Below, piece by piece: positions 1 through 8,414 of a stretch of 64,000 bases of DNA. The notes beneath the pieces are model-generated. The model was not told where the DNA came from, did not search any database, and saw only the letters and a program-made list of their open reading frames with translations. The DNA comes from SBAX01 sp964646605. Lineage in GTDB: Bacteria > Planctomycetota > Phycisphaerae > UBA1845. Every line of letters begins with the position of its first letter. The stretch's first letter is position 1. Location: contig CAZYEX010000106.1 of the NCBI GenBank assembly GCA_964646605.1, positions 35,513 through 99,512 on the forward strand. Direction: 5' to 3'. Made by a program: the position numbers and the translations under genes.

Positions 1-33
1 GTCACAGTTCGCGGAGACAAGGTGGGCGGCTGA
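1..33 (+). CDS. C-terminal end of an upstream gene (partial)
   Basis: Reading from base 1 gives a short open stretch ending VRGDKVGG and then TGA at 31-33. It could be the tail of a gene that starts before the window, on the same strand as the LolA-like gene that follows. The fragment is far too short to identify and might be chance. Confidence 0.3.
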   Translation, partial: VTVRGDKVGG

Positions 34-82
34 TCGCCGCGCGACGCGCGGCTCTCCGGTTTCGAGTGTGAGGAGTTCACGG

Positions 83-925
83 TTGAAATTGTTTCGAGGC
101 CAACAGACGGGACGCGCTGCGTGGGTGGCCGCGGGCGCGGTCTACGCCATCGCATCGGCGTCCTTCCTTTGCGCCCAAGAACCCCGAGCCGAAAAGGGTG
201 CGTCCGCGGCGGCGGGGAACGCCGACCCGCGCATTCACGAAATCCTCAAGGCCCTGCAGGATCGCAGCGACGGGTTGAAGGATATTCGATGTAAGGTGCG
301 CTTCGTCGAGAAGGATCAGATCAACCTGACCGAGCGGAAAAAATCGGGCGAAATACTGTTCTTGATCACGGAACCGAATCCGCGCTTCCTCATTCACTTC
401 GACCGCACGGAGACGGACAGACAGTTGGGCAAGAGGGAGTGGTACCTGTTCGACGGACGGTGGTTGTATCAGGCATTGGAACGCATCGAACAGGTCACCA
501 AGCAGGAGGTCGCGGGCGGCGGCAAGAAGATCGACCTCTTTGACCTGGAGAAAGCCCCGTTCCCGCTGCCCTTCGGTCAAAAGCGGGAGACGATCTTGCG
601 TAACTTCGAAGTCTCGCTGTGCGCCCCGGCGGCGGGTGACCCGGCGGACACGGACCATCTGGTTTGCATCCCCAAACCGGACAGCCGCTTGTATCGAAAG
701 TACGAAAAACTCGAACTGTTCGTAAACCGCGAGGTTCGTCTGCCCAGCCGGATCGTGGTCACCAAGAACGAGGGACTGGAGATCAACACCGCCGATTTCC
801 CCGATCTATCGGACAAGTCGATCAACGCCGGCGTGACGCCCAAGGACTTCGAAAAACCGGCAGCGTGGAAGAAATACAAGGAAGTGGTTGAGGAATTGCT
901 GCCCGGTGACGGCGGACCGCCGTAG
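83..925 (+). CDS. LolA-like periplasmic (lipo)protein carrier, planctomycete type
   Basis: The predicted product is an exported protein of about 280 residues. A basic N-terminus and a hydrophobic run ending SFLCAQ look like a signal peptide. The mature part has the features of the LolA/LolB-like fold: an opening helix, the phrase DIRCKVRFVEKD, a strand reading EILFLITEPNPRFLIHFD, then WYLFDGRWLYQ and later VCIPKP. That family binds acyl chains of lipoproteins in the periplasm; the function here is by analogy only. I chose the TTG at 83 because GAGGAG (70-75) lies 7 nt upstream of it. A GTG at 68 is the alternative but lacks a ribosome site. The gene ends 11 nt before tdh and may share its transcript. 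Confidence 0.7.
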   Translation: MKLFRGQQTGRAAWVAAGAVYAIASASFLCAQEPRAEKGASAAAGNADPRIHEILKALQDRSDGLKDIRCKVRFVEKDQINLTERKKSGEILFLITEPNPRFLIHFDRTETDRQLGKREWYLFDGRWLYQALERIEQVTKQEVAGGGKKIDLFDLEKAPFPLPFGQKRETILRNFEVSLCAPAAGDPADTDHLVCIPKPDSRLYRKYEKLELFVNREVRLPSRIVVTKNEGLEINTADFPDLSDKSINAGVTPKDFEKPAAWKKYKEVVEELLPGDGGPP

Positions 926-936
926 CGAGAGGGACC

Positions 937-2070
937 ATGCCCGAGAAAATGCAGGCGGTTTGCAAGACCAAGACCGACAAGGGGTTGGAGGTGTGCGAGG
1001 TCCCGCGCCCGGTGCCCGGGTCCGAGGACGTGCTGGTCTACGTCGAGGCCGCGAGTTTCTGCGGGACCGATCTGCACATCTGGCGCTGGGACCCCTGGTC
1101 GCAAAGGCGGATCAAACCGCCGCTTACCCTGGGTCACGAATTCTGCGGGACCATCGTCGCGGTAGGTGACAAGGTGCGGCACGCGGCCGTGGGGGATTAC
1201 GTCTCCGCGGAGTCGCACGTCACCTGCGGCATGTGCTACCAATGCCGCACGGGGCAGGCCCACATGTGCCCCAACACCGAAATCCTCGGCGTGGATCGCC
1301 ACGGGGCCTTCGCCAATTACGTCGTCGTGCCTGAGAAAGTCATCTGGCAGAACGACCGCACCAAGCTCCCGCCGGAGATCGCCACGCTTCAGGAACCCTT
1401 TGGCAACGCCGTTTTCGCCACCATGAACCAGGATTTGTCGGGTCAGTCGGTGGCGGTCTTGGGATGCGGTCCCATAGGGCTTTTCACGATCAGCATTTGC
1501 AAGGCCGTCGGGGCCAAGGCGGTCTTCGCCTCGGACATCCATCCCTTCCGCATCAACCTCGCCCGCGTCATGGGGGCGACGGACGTCTTTGACCCCAGCG
1601 ACGGTCACCCCGACGTCGTGAAGCGGATCGTAGACTCGAACGGCGGATACGGCGTGGACGTGGTGTTGGAGATGAGCGGAGCGCCCGCGGCCATCACCAC
1701 CGCCTTCCGCGTGGTGCGAAACGGGGGTACGGTCGTCCTGTTCGGCATCCCCGCCAAGCCCGTGGAGATCGACGTGGCCGAGAACATGATCTTCAAGAAC
1801 CTGACCGTGCTGGCGCTGAATGGGCGGCGGATTTTCGACACTTGGTACAAGACCCGTTGGCTGTTGGAAGGCGGGGTGATCGACCTGCGGCCTCTGGTTA
1901 CCAAGACCATCGGCTTCGACGAGGTCAACGACGCCATGACCCTGCTGGCGGGCGGCGGGGCGTGCAAGATCGTCCTGCTCCCCAACGACGGCCGACCCGC
2001 TCCCATCCCCAAGCAATCCCGCACCCGCACTCCCGATCCCAATATCACCGCGGCGCCGGTGCATCGGTAG
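937..2070 (+). CDS. tdh: L-threonine 3-dehydrogenase
   Basis: A zinc-dependent medium-chain dehydrogenase of 377 residues. It oxidises L-threonine with NAD+ to 2-amino-3-ketobutyrate, the substrate of the kbl product encoded 1.8 kb downstream. Visible motifs are FCGTDLHIW with the catalytic zinc Cys, GHEFCG, the four-Cys structural zinc loop CGMCYQCRTGQAHMC, and the Rossmann motif GCGPIG. TDH-typical segments such as GVDRHGAFANYVVVP and LNGRRIFDTWY favour threonine over other alcohol substrates. The last 20 or so residues, rich in Pro, Arg and Thr, extend past the usual end. A GAGAGGGA stretch before the ATG serves as ribosome site. Pathway assignment is strengthened by the nearby kbl. Confidence 0.93.
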   Translation: MPEKMQAVCKTKTDKGLEVCEVPRPVPGSEDVLVYVEAASFCGTDLHIWRWDPWSQRRIKPPLTLGHEFCGTIVAVGDKVRHAAVGDYVSAESHVTCGMCYQCRTGQAHMCPNTEILGVDRHGAFANYVVVPEKVIWQNDRTKLPPEIATLQEPFGNAVFATMNQDLSGQSVAVLGCGPIGLFTISICKAVGAKAVFASDIHPFRINLARVMGATDVFDPSDGHPDVVKRIVDSNGGYGVDVVLEMSGAPAAITTAFRVVRNGGTVVLFGIPAKPVEIDVAENMIFKNLTVLALNGRRIFDTWYKTRWLLEGGVIDLRPLVTKTIGFDEVNDAMTLLAGGGACKIVLLPNDGRPAPIPKQSRTRTPDPNITAAPVHR

Positions 2071-2095
2071 AATGGCAAATGCGGAATGCTGAATT

Positions 2096-2551
2096 ATGAA
2101 TGACGGACGGAGTGGCTTGCCAACGCCCAACAGGACCAACACGGCGAAAGGGCGGTCGTTTCAGCAAGGGGCTGCGTTCATCCTCACAGAGCGGTTTCAG
2201 TGCGGAAAGCTCATGCTCGATTATCCGCTGTCCATCGGCAGACCTCCCAGGGAGCACAAGTTTGACCTAGTCAGCGAGGATGGCGGGTTCGTCGCTGAAT
2301 GCAAGAACTTCTCCTGGACCAAGAGCGGAAACACCCCGCAGGCCAAGGTCGCCACGCTCAACGAGGCCGTGTTCTTCTTGACTTTCTTGCCAGCGTCGAT
2401 ACGTCGGTTCGTTGTCCTGCGGACGGATGTGCATCCCAACAGGAACGAATCGCTCGCCAATTATTATCATCGTACATACCAGCATTTGCTTCAAGACGTC
2501 GAGGTGATCGAGGTGGATTTGAATGACGGTACAGCCGAAGAAATTGGATGA
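2096..2551 (+). CDS. small PD-(D/E)XK nuclease-like protein
   Basis: A 151-residue protein without a name I recognise. It carries the core of a PD-(D/E)XK nuclease site: Asp57 in HKFDLVSEDG, followed by Glu68 and Lys70 in VAECKNFSW, inside an alternating strand pattern, with a predicted helix (AKVATLNEAVFFLTFL) after it. This is the spacing of restriction-enzyme and repair-nuclease folds. The following VVLRTD strand fits the same sheet. It lies between tdh and an AlkD-like glycosylase. A substrate cannot be told from the sequence, and catalytic activity is inferred from three residues. A compact single-domain enzyme or a decayed restriction subunit are both possible. Confidence 0.55.
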   Translation: MNDGRSGLPTPNRTNTAKGRSFQQGAAFILTERFQCGKLMLDYPLSIGRPPREHKFDLVSEDGGFVAECKNFSWTKSGNTPQAKVATLNEAVFFLTFLPASIRRFVVLRTDVHPNRNESLANYYHRTYQHLLQDVEVIEVDLNDGTAEEIG

Positions 2552-2800
2552 CCCGCGGAACCAAGCAGGCCATTCGTCTTCGGAGCGTAGGCCGCGCCGG
2601 GTGGCACGCAGCCTGACCGGCAATCTGTTTGACGGCGGCGGTAACAACGGGATCGCAGGCCGCCGGAATTCAACACTCTGGCTGCCCCATGGGTCACGAT
2701 CAGATGTTCATCTCGCAGTTCTCTAGGGGCCATTGGTGCCCTGAGCGAGCGCGAGGGGCTTCAATCGGCTCCCCGCGCCCCCAACTTTACGGGGACTTCC

Positions 2801-3574
2801 ATGTCGAAGAAACTGAGACCGGCCGTTACGGGTCCGTCCAAGAAACGAACACGGCGATCTCTTGATGATGAGGTCCAAACCGCCGTCGCGTCGCTGAGGC
2901 GTCTGGCGGACAAGAAGACGCTTGCGGGCATGGCGCGGTATGGGATTCCTTCGGGGAATGCGTTGGGGGTGGCGGTGGGCAGGATTCGGGGGCTGGCCAA
3001 GCGGATGGGGCGGGATCACGCGCTGGCCGGGGCCCTGTGGGAGACGGGGGTGTACGAGGCGCGGATGCTGACGGCGTTTGTGGCCGATCCGGCGAAAGTG
3101 ACCCCCAAGGAGATGGACCGCTGGTGCCGCGACTTCGATAGTTGGGCGATCTGCGACACGATGTGCTTTCACCTGTTCGACCGCACGCCGCACGCCTTCG
3201 CCAAGATCGCGGCGTGGAGCCGCCGCCGCGAGGAGTTCGTCAAGCGCGCCGCCTTCGCCCTCCTGGCGAGCGTCGCGTTGCACGACAAGCAGACCGGCGA
3301 CGAGCCATTCGCCAAGACGCTCCCGCTCATCGAGCGCGCGGCCAGCGACGACCGCAACTTCGTCAAGAAGGGGGTGAGCTGGGCGCTTCGCGGAATCGGA
3401 CGGCGGAGCCCCGCGCTGCACGCCGCGGCCGTCGCACTAGCGAAGCGTTTGTCCGCCTCCCCGCAGCCCGCGGCCCGATGGATCGGCAAGGACGCGCTCA
3501 AGGAACTGACCGGGCGCGCGGTGATGAAGCGCCTGGCGGCCCGGTCGTCCGGGGAAAGCGCGCCGAAGGCTTGA
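2801..3574 (+). CDS. AlkD-like DNA alkylation repair protein (HEAT-like glycosylase)
   Basis: A 257-residue all-helical protein of the DNA alkylation repair family, whose members remove alkylated bases by a HEAT-like fold without flipping the base. The AlkD signature is visible: Trp108 and the segment DSWAICDTMC with Trp115 and Asp119, matching the Trp/Asp pair that contacts the lesion, and a later Trp in KGVSWALRGIG. HEAT-like helical repeats run from about residue 55 to 240. The Lys/Arg-rich first 20 residues suit DNA binding. The start is the ATG at 2801. The 249 bases before it hold no convincing gene. Confidence 0.8.
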   Translation: MSKKLRPAVTGPSKKRTRRSLDDEVQTAVASLRRLADKKTLAGMARYGIPSGNALGVAVGRIRGLAKRMGRDHALAGALWETGVYEARMLTAFVADPAKVTPKEMDRWCRDFDSWAICDTMCFHLFDRTPHAFAKIAAWSRRREEFVKRAAFALLASVALHDKQTGDEPFAKTLPLIERAASDDRNFVKKGVSWALRGIGRRSPALHAAAVALAKRLSASPQPAARWIGKDALKELTGRAVMKRLAARSSGESAPKA

Positions 3575-3606
3575 TCCCGGGTCGATTGTCGCGCATCCTG
3601 ATACGC

Positions 3607-3828
3607 ATGAGAACCACGCTGAACATTGAAGACGACCTCCTCGCCCGAGCTGTAGAACTGAGCGGCATCGAGGAGAAGACGGCTCTGGTCCGGGCCGGCT
3701 TGCAGGCGTTGATTGCTCGGGAGAGTGCTCGGCGATTGGCGGCCCTGGGCGGTTCGCAACCGAACCTGGAGATGATTCCGCGACGTCGGAGTCGGCGGTC
3801 TCGATCCATCCGCCGCGACGGTTCGTAG
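3607..3828 (+). CDS. VapB-type antitoxin without a toxin partner
   Basis: A 73-residue protein opening MRTTLNIEDDLLARAVEL, followed by EKTALVRAGLQALIARESARRLAALGG and an Arg-rich tail. This is the ribbon-helix-helix VapB (DUF2191-like) pattern: a DNA-binding beta strand, two helices, then a tail that would wrap the PIN-domain toxin VapC. vapC normally overlaps or follows at once, but here kbl starts only 39 nt downstream and no PIN-domain frame fits. The antitoxin is therefore solitary: either a relic that lost its toxin or an immunity or regulator gene acting in trans. It begins 32 nt after the AlkD-like gene. Confidence 0.75.
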   Translation: MRTTLNIEDDLLARAVELSGIEEKTALVRAGLQALIARESARRLAALGGSQPNLEMIPRRRSRRSRSIRRDGS

Positions 3829-3867
3829 GCTGCCATCATTTCAACGGTTCACTTTGGGAGTCCACGC

Positions 3868-5109
3868 ATGTTCGTACGCATGAGGGAAGTCCTGCGAAAG
3901 GAGCTGGCTTCGATCCGCGGGGCTGGGTTGTACAAGGAGGAGCGGTTCATCCTCGGACCGCAGGCGGCGGATATCCGCGTCGAGTATCCGCCCGGTCGTC
4001 CGCCCAAGGACGTCATCAACTTCTGCGCCAACAACTATCTGGGATTGTCGTCGCATCCGCGGGTGATCGCGGCGGCGCGGGAGGCGCTGGACAGCCACGG
4101 GTTCGGCTTGAGCAGCGTCCGCTTCATCTGCGGAACGCAAGACATTCATAAACGGCTCGAACGGCGGATCAGCGAATTTCTCGGCACGGACGACACGATT
4201 CTCTACGCCGCGTGCTTTGACGCGAACGGCGGGTTGTTCGAGCCTCTGCTGGGGGCGGACGACGTGGTCATCACCGATCAGCTCAATCACGCCTCGATCA
4301 TCGACGGCATCCGTCTATGCAAGGCCAAGCGCCTCATCTACGCCCACAACGACATGGCCGACCTGGAGGGCAAGCTCAAGGAGGCGGGAGGCGCCCGGTA
4401 CCGCATGATTGCCACCGACGGGGCCTTCTCCATGGACGGCTCCGTCGCCCAACTCGATCGCATTTGCGACCTCGCCGAACGAAACGACGCCCTGGTTATG
4501 GTGGACGACTGCCACTGCACGGGGTTCATGGGCAAGACGGGACGCGGGTCGGCGGAGCACTGCGGCGTCACGGGCCGGGTCGATGTCATCACCTCGACAC
4601 TGGGCAAGGCCCTGGGCGGGGCGTCGGGCGGATTCACCTCCGGTCGAAAGGAAATCATCGAGCTTTTGCGGCAGCGATCGAGGCCCTACCTCTTCAGCAA
4701 CTCCGTCGCACCGACCATCGTCAAAGCCTCGCTGGCGGTCATCGACCTGCTCAGCGAATCGACGAGCCTTCGCGACAAGTTGGAGGGCAACACTCAGCGG
4801 TTCCGCAAGGGCATGACCGACGCGGGGTTCGATATCAAACCCGGCGTCCATCCCATCGTCCCCATCATGCTGTACAACGCCAAGCTCAGTCAGGATTTCG
4901 CCCGCGATCTGTACGAGGAGGGAATCTACGTCATCGGATTCTACTATCCGGTGGTGGCCAAGGGTCTGGCCCGCATCCGCGTGCAGCTCTCCGCAGGACA
5001 CGAGCTCCACCACATCGACCGGGCGATCCACGCTTTTGCCAAGGTGGGGCGGAAGTACGACATCCTCGGCAAACGCCGCGACGAGATCATCGCTCGTTAT
5101 GGTGAGTAG
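3868..5109 (+). CDS. kbl: glycine C-acetyltransferase (2-amino-3-ketobutyrate CoA ligase)
   Basis: A 413-residue PLP enzyme of the alpha-oxoamine synthase family that converts 2-amino-3-ketobutyrate and CoA to glycine and acetyl-CoA, completing threonine breakdown begun by Tdh. Recognisable blocks are FCANNYLGLSSHP, SVRFICGTQDIHK, the PLP-ring stacking and Asp segment VDDCHCTGFMG, and the Schiff-base lysine in STLGKALGGASGG. The length is near 400, as usual. A weak GGGAG lies before the ATG at 3868; an ATG at 3880 is possible. In many bacteria kbl and tdh are adjacent; here three small genes sit between them. Confidence 0.93.
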   Translation: MFVRMREVLRKELASIRGAGLYKEERFILGPQAADIRVEYPPGRPPKDVINFCANNYLGLSSHPRVIAAAREALDSHGFGLSSVRFICGTQDIHKRLERRISEFLGTDDTILYAACFDANGGLFEPLLGADDVVITDQLNHASIIDGIRLCKAKRLIYAHNDMADLEGKLKEAGGARYRMIATDGAFSMDGSVAQLDRICDLAERNDALVMVDDCHCTGFMGKTGRGSAEHCGVTGRVDVITSTLGKALGGASGGFTSGRKEIIELLRQRSRPYLFSNSVAPTIVKASLAVIDLLSESTSLRDKLEGNTQRFRKGMTDAGFDIKPGVHPIVPIMLYNAKLSQDFARDLYEEGIYVIGFYYPVVAKGLARIRVQLSAGHELHHIDRAIHAFAKVGRKYDILGKRRDEIIARYGE

Positions 5110-5181
5110 GCCACGCTTCGACGAATGACCAACTACCGATTACCGAGAAGCTGACGTGCATGGCTGTGTGGAAATGATGGA

Positions 5182-5369
5182 AGCCCGGGCTCGCCGAAAC
5201 CCGGGCTCCCTGGGTAAGGCTGTCCTCCCGGTTGGGAGAAAGCAGTCAGCCTCAGTCGAGCGTATCGGAGCGCGGCCCGTCGTGCTTGAATCCCCGGCGG
5301 GTGTCGACGGGCCACCGTTTCCTGATTCGACGCTTCCTCCCTTCACGCGCCTTCCGTCGATCACGGAAG
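5182..5369 (+). ncRNA. candidate structured RNA or structured 3' region after kbl
   Basis: Four inverted repeats follow one another: AGCCCGGG/CCCGGGCT (5182-5189 with 5200-5207), CTCCC/GGGAG (5225-5238) enclosed by GGCTG/CAGCC, GGCCCGTCG/CGACGGGCC (5274-5282 with 5305-5313, nine pairs), and CTTCCGT/ACGGAAG (5351-5369). No known riboswitch class was recognised. It may be a terminator cluster for kbl, an RNA gene or a processed leader. The strand is assumed from the neighbours. GC-rich sequence makes short stems common, but the 8- and 9-pair perfect stems are better than chance. Confidence 0.35.
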
Positions 5370-5470
5370 CCGGTCGGAGCAGGTTTTCCACGGTCTTGCA
5401 AGCACTACACGGAACCAGCCTCGTGTCTGATAACCAACGTCCCCGCGGAACGGCGATGGTAGTTCGGCCC

Positions 5471-5498
5471 TTGACAAGCGCCCGCTCGGTCCCATAGT
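5471..5498 (+). promoter_or_regulatory. sigma-70-like promoter of the metzincin gene
   Basis: A perfect TTGACA at 5471-5476 is followed after 16 bases by CATAGT (5493-5498). A start of transcription near 5505 would give a leader of about 175 nt before the ATG at 5681. No competing frame begins closer. Confidence 0.5.
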
Positions 5499-5631
5499 GT
5501 GCCCGCCCGTTCCGGCTGTTTGCGTCGAACGCTCTTTGGGGCTGGGCCGCCGAGGGCGTTCATTCCCTTTCTTCGGTTGGTAGTTCGGTGGAGACGGCGC
5601 GGGTCCGTCTTGTTCCTTTCGTCGTCTGAGG

Positions 5632-5652
5632 TCGGGTCTGAGAAAGACCCGA
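5632..5652 (+). promoter_or_regulatory. leader hairpin just upstream of the ribosome site
   Basis: An 8-bp perfect stem, TCGGGTCT/AGACCCGA with loop GAGAA, ends 12 nt before the strong ribosome site AAGGAGGAG (5665-5673) of the metzincin gene. Its place suggests mRNA stabilisation or translation control; the role is inferred. Confidence 0.45.
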
Positions 5653-5680
5653 GGCTCATGGAAAAAGGAGGAGCTTGCAC

Positions 5681-8173
5681 ATGAGGATGGTATCTGGATA
5701 TCGAAGTAAAGTTCTCCTAGCGGTGGTGATCGCTTGGCCGATCGCGTTGCTGGGCGCAGGCCCGCCCGCGAACCTGCCCGTCAAGACGCCGGCCAACCCG
5801 CCGGCGGGACCGCTTTCCGACCCGTTGGATTGGTGCCAATATCCGGCACCCAAAGCCAAGCCCGCGGCCATCGGCCCGATCGCGGCGCTCATCGGCGTCG
5901 GCGAGGTCGAGCCCAACAGCACTCCGGGCACGGCGCAGGTGATTCCCTTTGGCGACGGAGTGGGGCAGGATCGTGACATCGACGTCACGGGAACGATAGG
6001 CACGACCACGGATCTCGATTACTTCCGCCTGACGGCGACGAAAGGGGACGTACTGGGTCTGGCCGTACTGGCCGGCGGCGCCCCGGACTCCATGGTCGCC
6101 GTCACGGACTTGGCGGGTGTGTCCTTCACCGAGAACGACGACCACCAGGGACAGGCCGGCTATTATCCCCCCGGTTCGCCGCTGCCGGGCGGAGTCAACT
6201 CACTGGATTCCACGATGAGCTGGGTTGTTCCGGCCGATGGCGACTATCTGATTCGCGTCAAGTCCTTTAACGGGACGAGTTCCGGCGACTACACCTTGCA
6301 GCTCCGCGGGCCGCGGCCGTTTCTGGAAGTGCAGCCCCCGGGCACGACGCAGATCATCTTCGTGGATTTCAACGGGGCCTCGATCAACGCCGTGGCCCTG
6401 TTCGGCGGCGGAAACAACCCCGCGAACCTCTCTGGATTGTCGTCTTACATGACCCGTTGGGGCCTGACGGCGGGCGACCAAAACGCGGTGATCGACTCGA
6501 TCCTGGCCACGATCAACGAGAACTTCGATGATCTGCGGACCGCGGCCCTCAACGGCGACCGAGACACGGACGGCATCGCCGGCCATTTCGACGTCGACGT
6601 CCGCAACAGCCGCGACCACGCCGATCCGTTCGGACAGCCCTTCGTGAGCCGCCTCATCGTCGGCGGAGACATCGCCCAGTTGGGAATCTCGACCATCGGA
6701 ATCGCCGAGGACATTGACCCCGGCAACTTCGGTCCCGAGGCGACGGCGGTCATCCTGCTGGACCTGCTCAGCGCCGCTTCGCCGGATCCGAACTCGATCA
6801 ACAGCATCCCGCGGGACGCGAGCATGACCAAGATTGCAGCCGTAGGATTGATTGTCGGCAACATCAGCAGCCACGAGGCCGGTCACTACCTGGGCAACTG
6901 GCACACCCTGAACTCCAACGCCACGCGCTCCATCATGGACGCCGGCGGGAATCTGCCCATCAACATGGGCGGGGTCGGAACGGACGGAATCCTGGGCACC
7001 GGCGACGATCAACAGGTCGACTTCAGCATCGACGCCTACGGCGGCTTGCAGACCGGCAATGAACGCACCAACGTACGTACCGCGTTTGCACTCGCCACCG
7101 GCGCGGCCGGATGCACCGTCGATCCCGACTGCGCTGACGGAGCCTTCTGCAACGGGGCGGAAACCTGCCTGGGCGGAGTTTGCCAGGCGGGAAGCAACCC
7201 CTGCACGCTGCCATTGCTTTGCCGCGAGAGCGACGACCTGTGCGTGAACTGCCTGTCGAACGCCAATTGCGACGACGGCTTGTTCTGCAACGGCCCCGAG
7301 ACGTGCAACGGCGCCGGCAACTGCCAGGCAGGCAGCAATCCGTGCACTCCGTTGCCCTGCGATGAGCCGACCGATAGTTGCGTCGGCGGCGCGGAGGTGT
7401 GGATGTCATTCGACACCACCACTACGGTACCCAGCCCGGTGGGGACGGTGGAGAACGAGGACATCGTGGCTCGCAACGTGACCAGCGGGGCCTGGTCGCT
7501 CATTTTCGACGGAAGCGACGTGGGGCTCTCCGGGTTCGTGATCGACGGCATGGCCCGTCTGTCGAGCGGCGACATTCTCCTATCCTTCACGGCCTCGGGG
7601 TCCATCGCCGGTATGACCGGCGGACCGGGCGGAAGCACCACGCTGGACGACTCGGACATCGTGCGCTTCGTACCGGGCACGCTGGGAGCGAACACCACCG
7701 GCTCGTTCGTGTTTTACTTTGACGGCAGCGACGTGGGCCTCACCACCAACAACGAGGACATCGACGCCATCACCCTCACCAGCAGCGGCCAACTGGCGAT
7801 CTCCACCATCGGGAGCGTGACCGCCACCGGAGCGAGCGGCAACGACGCCGACCTGCTGGTGTTCACCGCCACGAGCCTGGGCGAGGCGACCGTCGGTTCG
7901 TTCGCCGTCTACTTTGATGGCAGCGACGTGGGCCTGTCCGACGGCGGAAGCGAGGATTTGGACGCCGCGGGACTTCGTTCCACGGGAGCGTTGCTCCTGT
8001 CCACCCTGGGCACGGTCTCCGTCCCGGGCGTGGCGGCTGAGGATGAGGATGTCCTGTCCTTCACCGGCACTTTCGGGCCGACGACGTCGGGAACGTACAC
8101 GCTGTTCCTCGACCTGAGCGCACTGGGCATCGCCACCGGCGAGGACGTGACGGCGCTGGAGTACAAGGAGTAA
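5681..8173 (+). CDS. secreted metzincin-like metalloprotease with PPC domain and FDGSDVGL repeats
   Basis: About 830 residues. The start is the ATG at 5681, because AAGGAGGAG lies 7 nt upstream. A signal peptide (VLLAVVIAWPIALLGAG) leads. Residues about 70-220 look like a pre-peptidase PPC domain (EVEPNSTPGTAQ, DYFRL, DYLIRVKSF). Near residue 398 stands HEAGHYLGNWH, the full HExxHxxGxxH metzincin zinc site, followed by a Met-turn SIMD. Then come two Cys-rich units with the FCNG(A/P)ETC pattern, and a C-terminal part built of about 70-residue repeats, each carrying FDGSDVGL. The protein should be exported and proteolytic; the repeats may form a beta-sheet platform or propeller. It follows a structured leader and is probably transcribed alone. 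Confidence 0.8.
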   Translation: MRMVSGYRSKVLLAVVIAWPIALLGAGPPANLPVKTPANPPAGPLSDPLDWCQYPAPKAKPAAIGPIAALIGVGEVEPNSTPGTAQVIPFGDGVGQDRDIDVTGTIGTTTDLDYFRLTATKGDVLGLAVLAGGAPDSMVAVTDLAGVSFTENDDHQGQAGYYPPGSPLPGGVNSLDSTMSWVVPADGDYLIRVKSFNGTSSGDYTLQLRGPRPFLEVQPPGTTQIIFVDFNGASINAVALFGGGNNPANLSGLSSYMTRWGLTAGDQNAVIDSILATINENFDDLRTAALNGDRDTDGIAGHFDVDVRNSRDHADPFGQPFVSRLIVGGDIAQLGISTIGIAEDIDPGNFGPEATAVILLDLLSAASPDPNSINSIPRDASMTKIAAVGLIVGNISSHEAGHYLGNWHTLNSNATRSIMDAGGNLPINMGGVGTDGILGTGDDQQVDFSIDAYGGLQTGNERTNVRTAFALATGAAGCTVDPDCADGAFCNGAETCLGGVCQAGSNPCTLPLLCRESDDLCVNCLSNANCDDGLFCNGPETCNGAGNCQAGSNPCTPLPCDEPTDSCVGGAEVWMSFDTTTTVPSPVGTVENEDIVARNVTSGAWSLIFDGSDVGLSGFVIDGMARLSSGDILLSFTASGSIAGMTGGPGGSTTLDDSDIVRFVPGTLGANTTGSFVFYFDGSDVGLTTNNEDIDAITLTSSGQLAISTIGSVTATGASGNDADLLVFTATSLGEATVGSFAVYFDGSDVGLSDGGSEDLDAAGLRSTGALLLSTLGTVSVPGVAAEDEDVLSFTGTFGPTTSGTYTLFLDLSALGIATGEDVTALEYKE

Positions 8174-8287
8174 GCGTCGTCCAGACACGGCCCGACTGAA
8201 AGGTCGGCGCCCAATCGAACCCGCGGGCGGCCCCCCTTTGCGCGAGGCGTCAAGGGCCGACTCGCGGACATCCTCTGACGAACCTGC

Positions 8288-8310
8288 GGGGCGGGCGCTA
8301 TGCCCGCCCC
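8288..8310 (+). terminator. GC-rich terminator hairpin after the metzincin gene
   Basis: A perfect nine-pair stem GGGGCGGGC/GCCCGCCCC with a five-base loop lies 115 nt after the stop codon. There is no long T-run, only GCTTGCTTGATTG, so it may be a weak or Rho-assisted terminator. Confidence 0.5.
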
Positions 8311-8414
8311 GCTTGCTTGATTGAATGGATGGGGAGTCGTCCGTACGATGCACCCCCACCGGACGGTTCAACTGCGGCGTGGACCGGGACCGGAGGCGCG
8401 GAGGATCCCTGATC

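Larger units (their letters stand above)
5110..5680. other. 571-base intergenic region with several hairpins
   Basis: No protein-coding frame is convincing between kbl and the metzincin gene. The left half (5182-5369) holds four inverted repeats, listed separately as a candidate structured RNA. The right half holds a promoter-like pair at 5471-5498, a GAACGC/GCGTTC inverted repeat near 5525-5560 and a hairpin just before the ribosome site of the next gene. Confidence 0.6.

Noticed and set aside
577..2142. 521-codon reverse-strand frame over the LolA-like gene and tdh
   Set aside because: It lies antisense to two genes with clear family motifs; long opposite frames are expected at this GC content, and its text is His/Arg/Gly-rich without any domain.
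3829..3867. vapC toxin after the VapB gene
   Set aside because: Only 39 bases separate it from kbl, and no PIN-domain frame is present.
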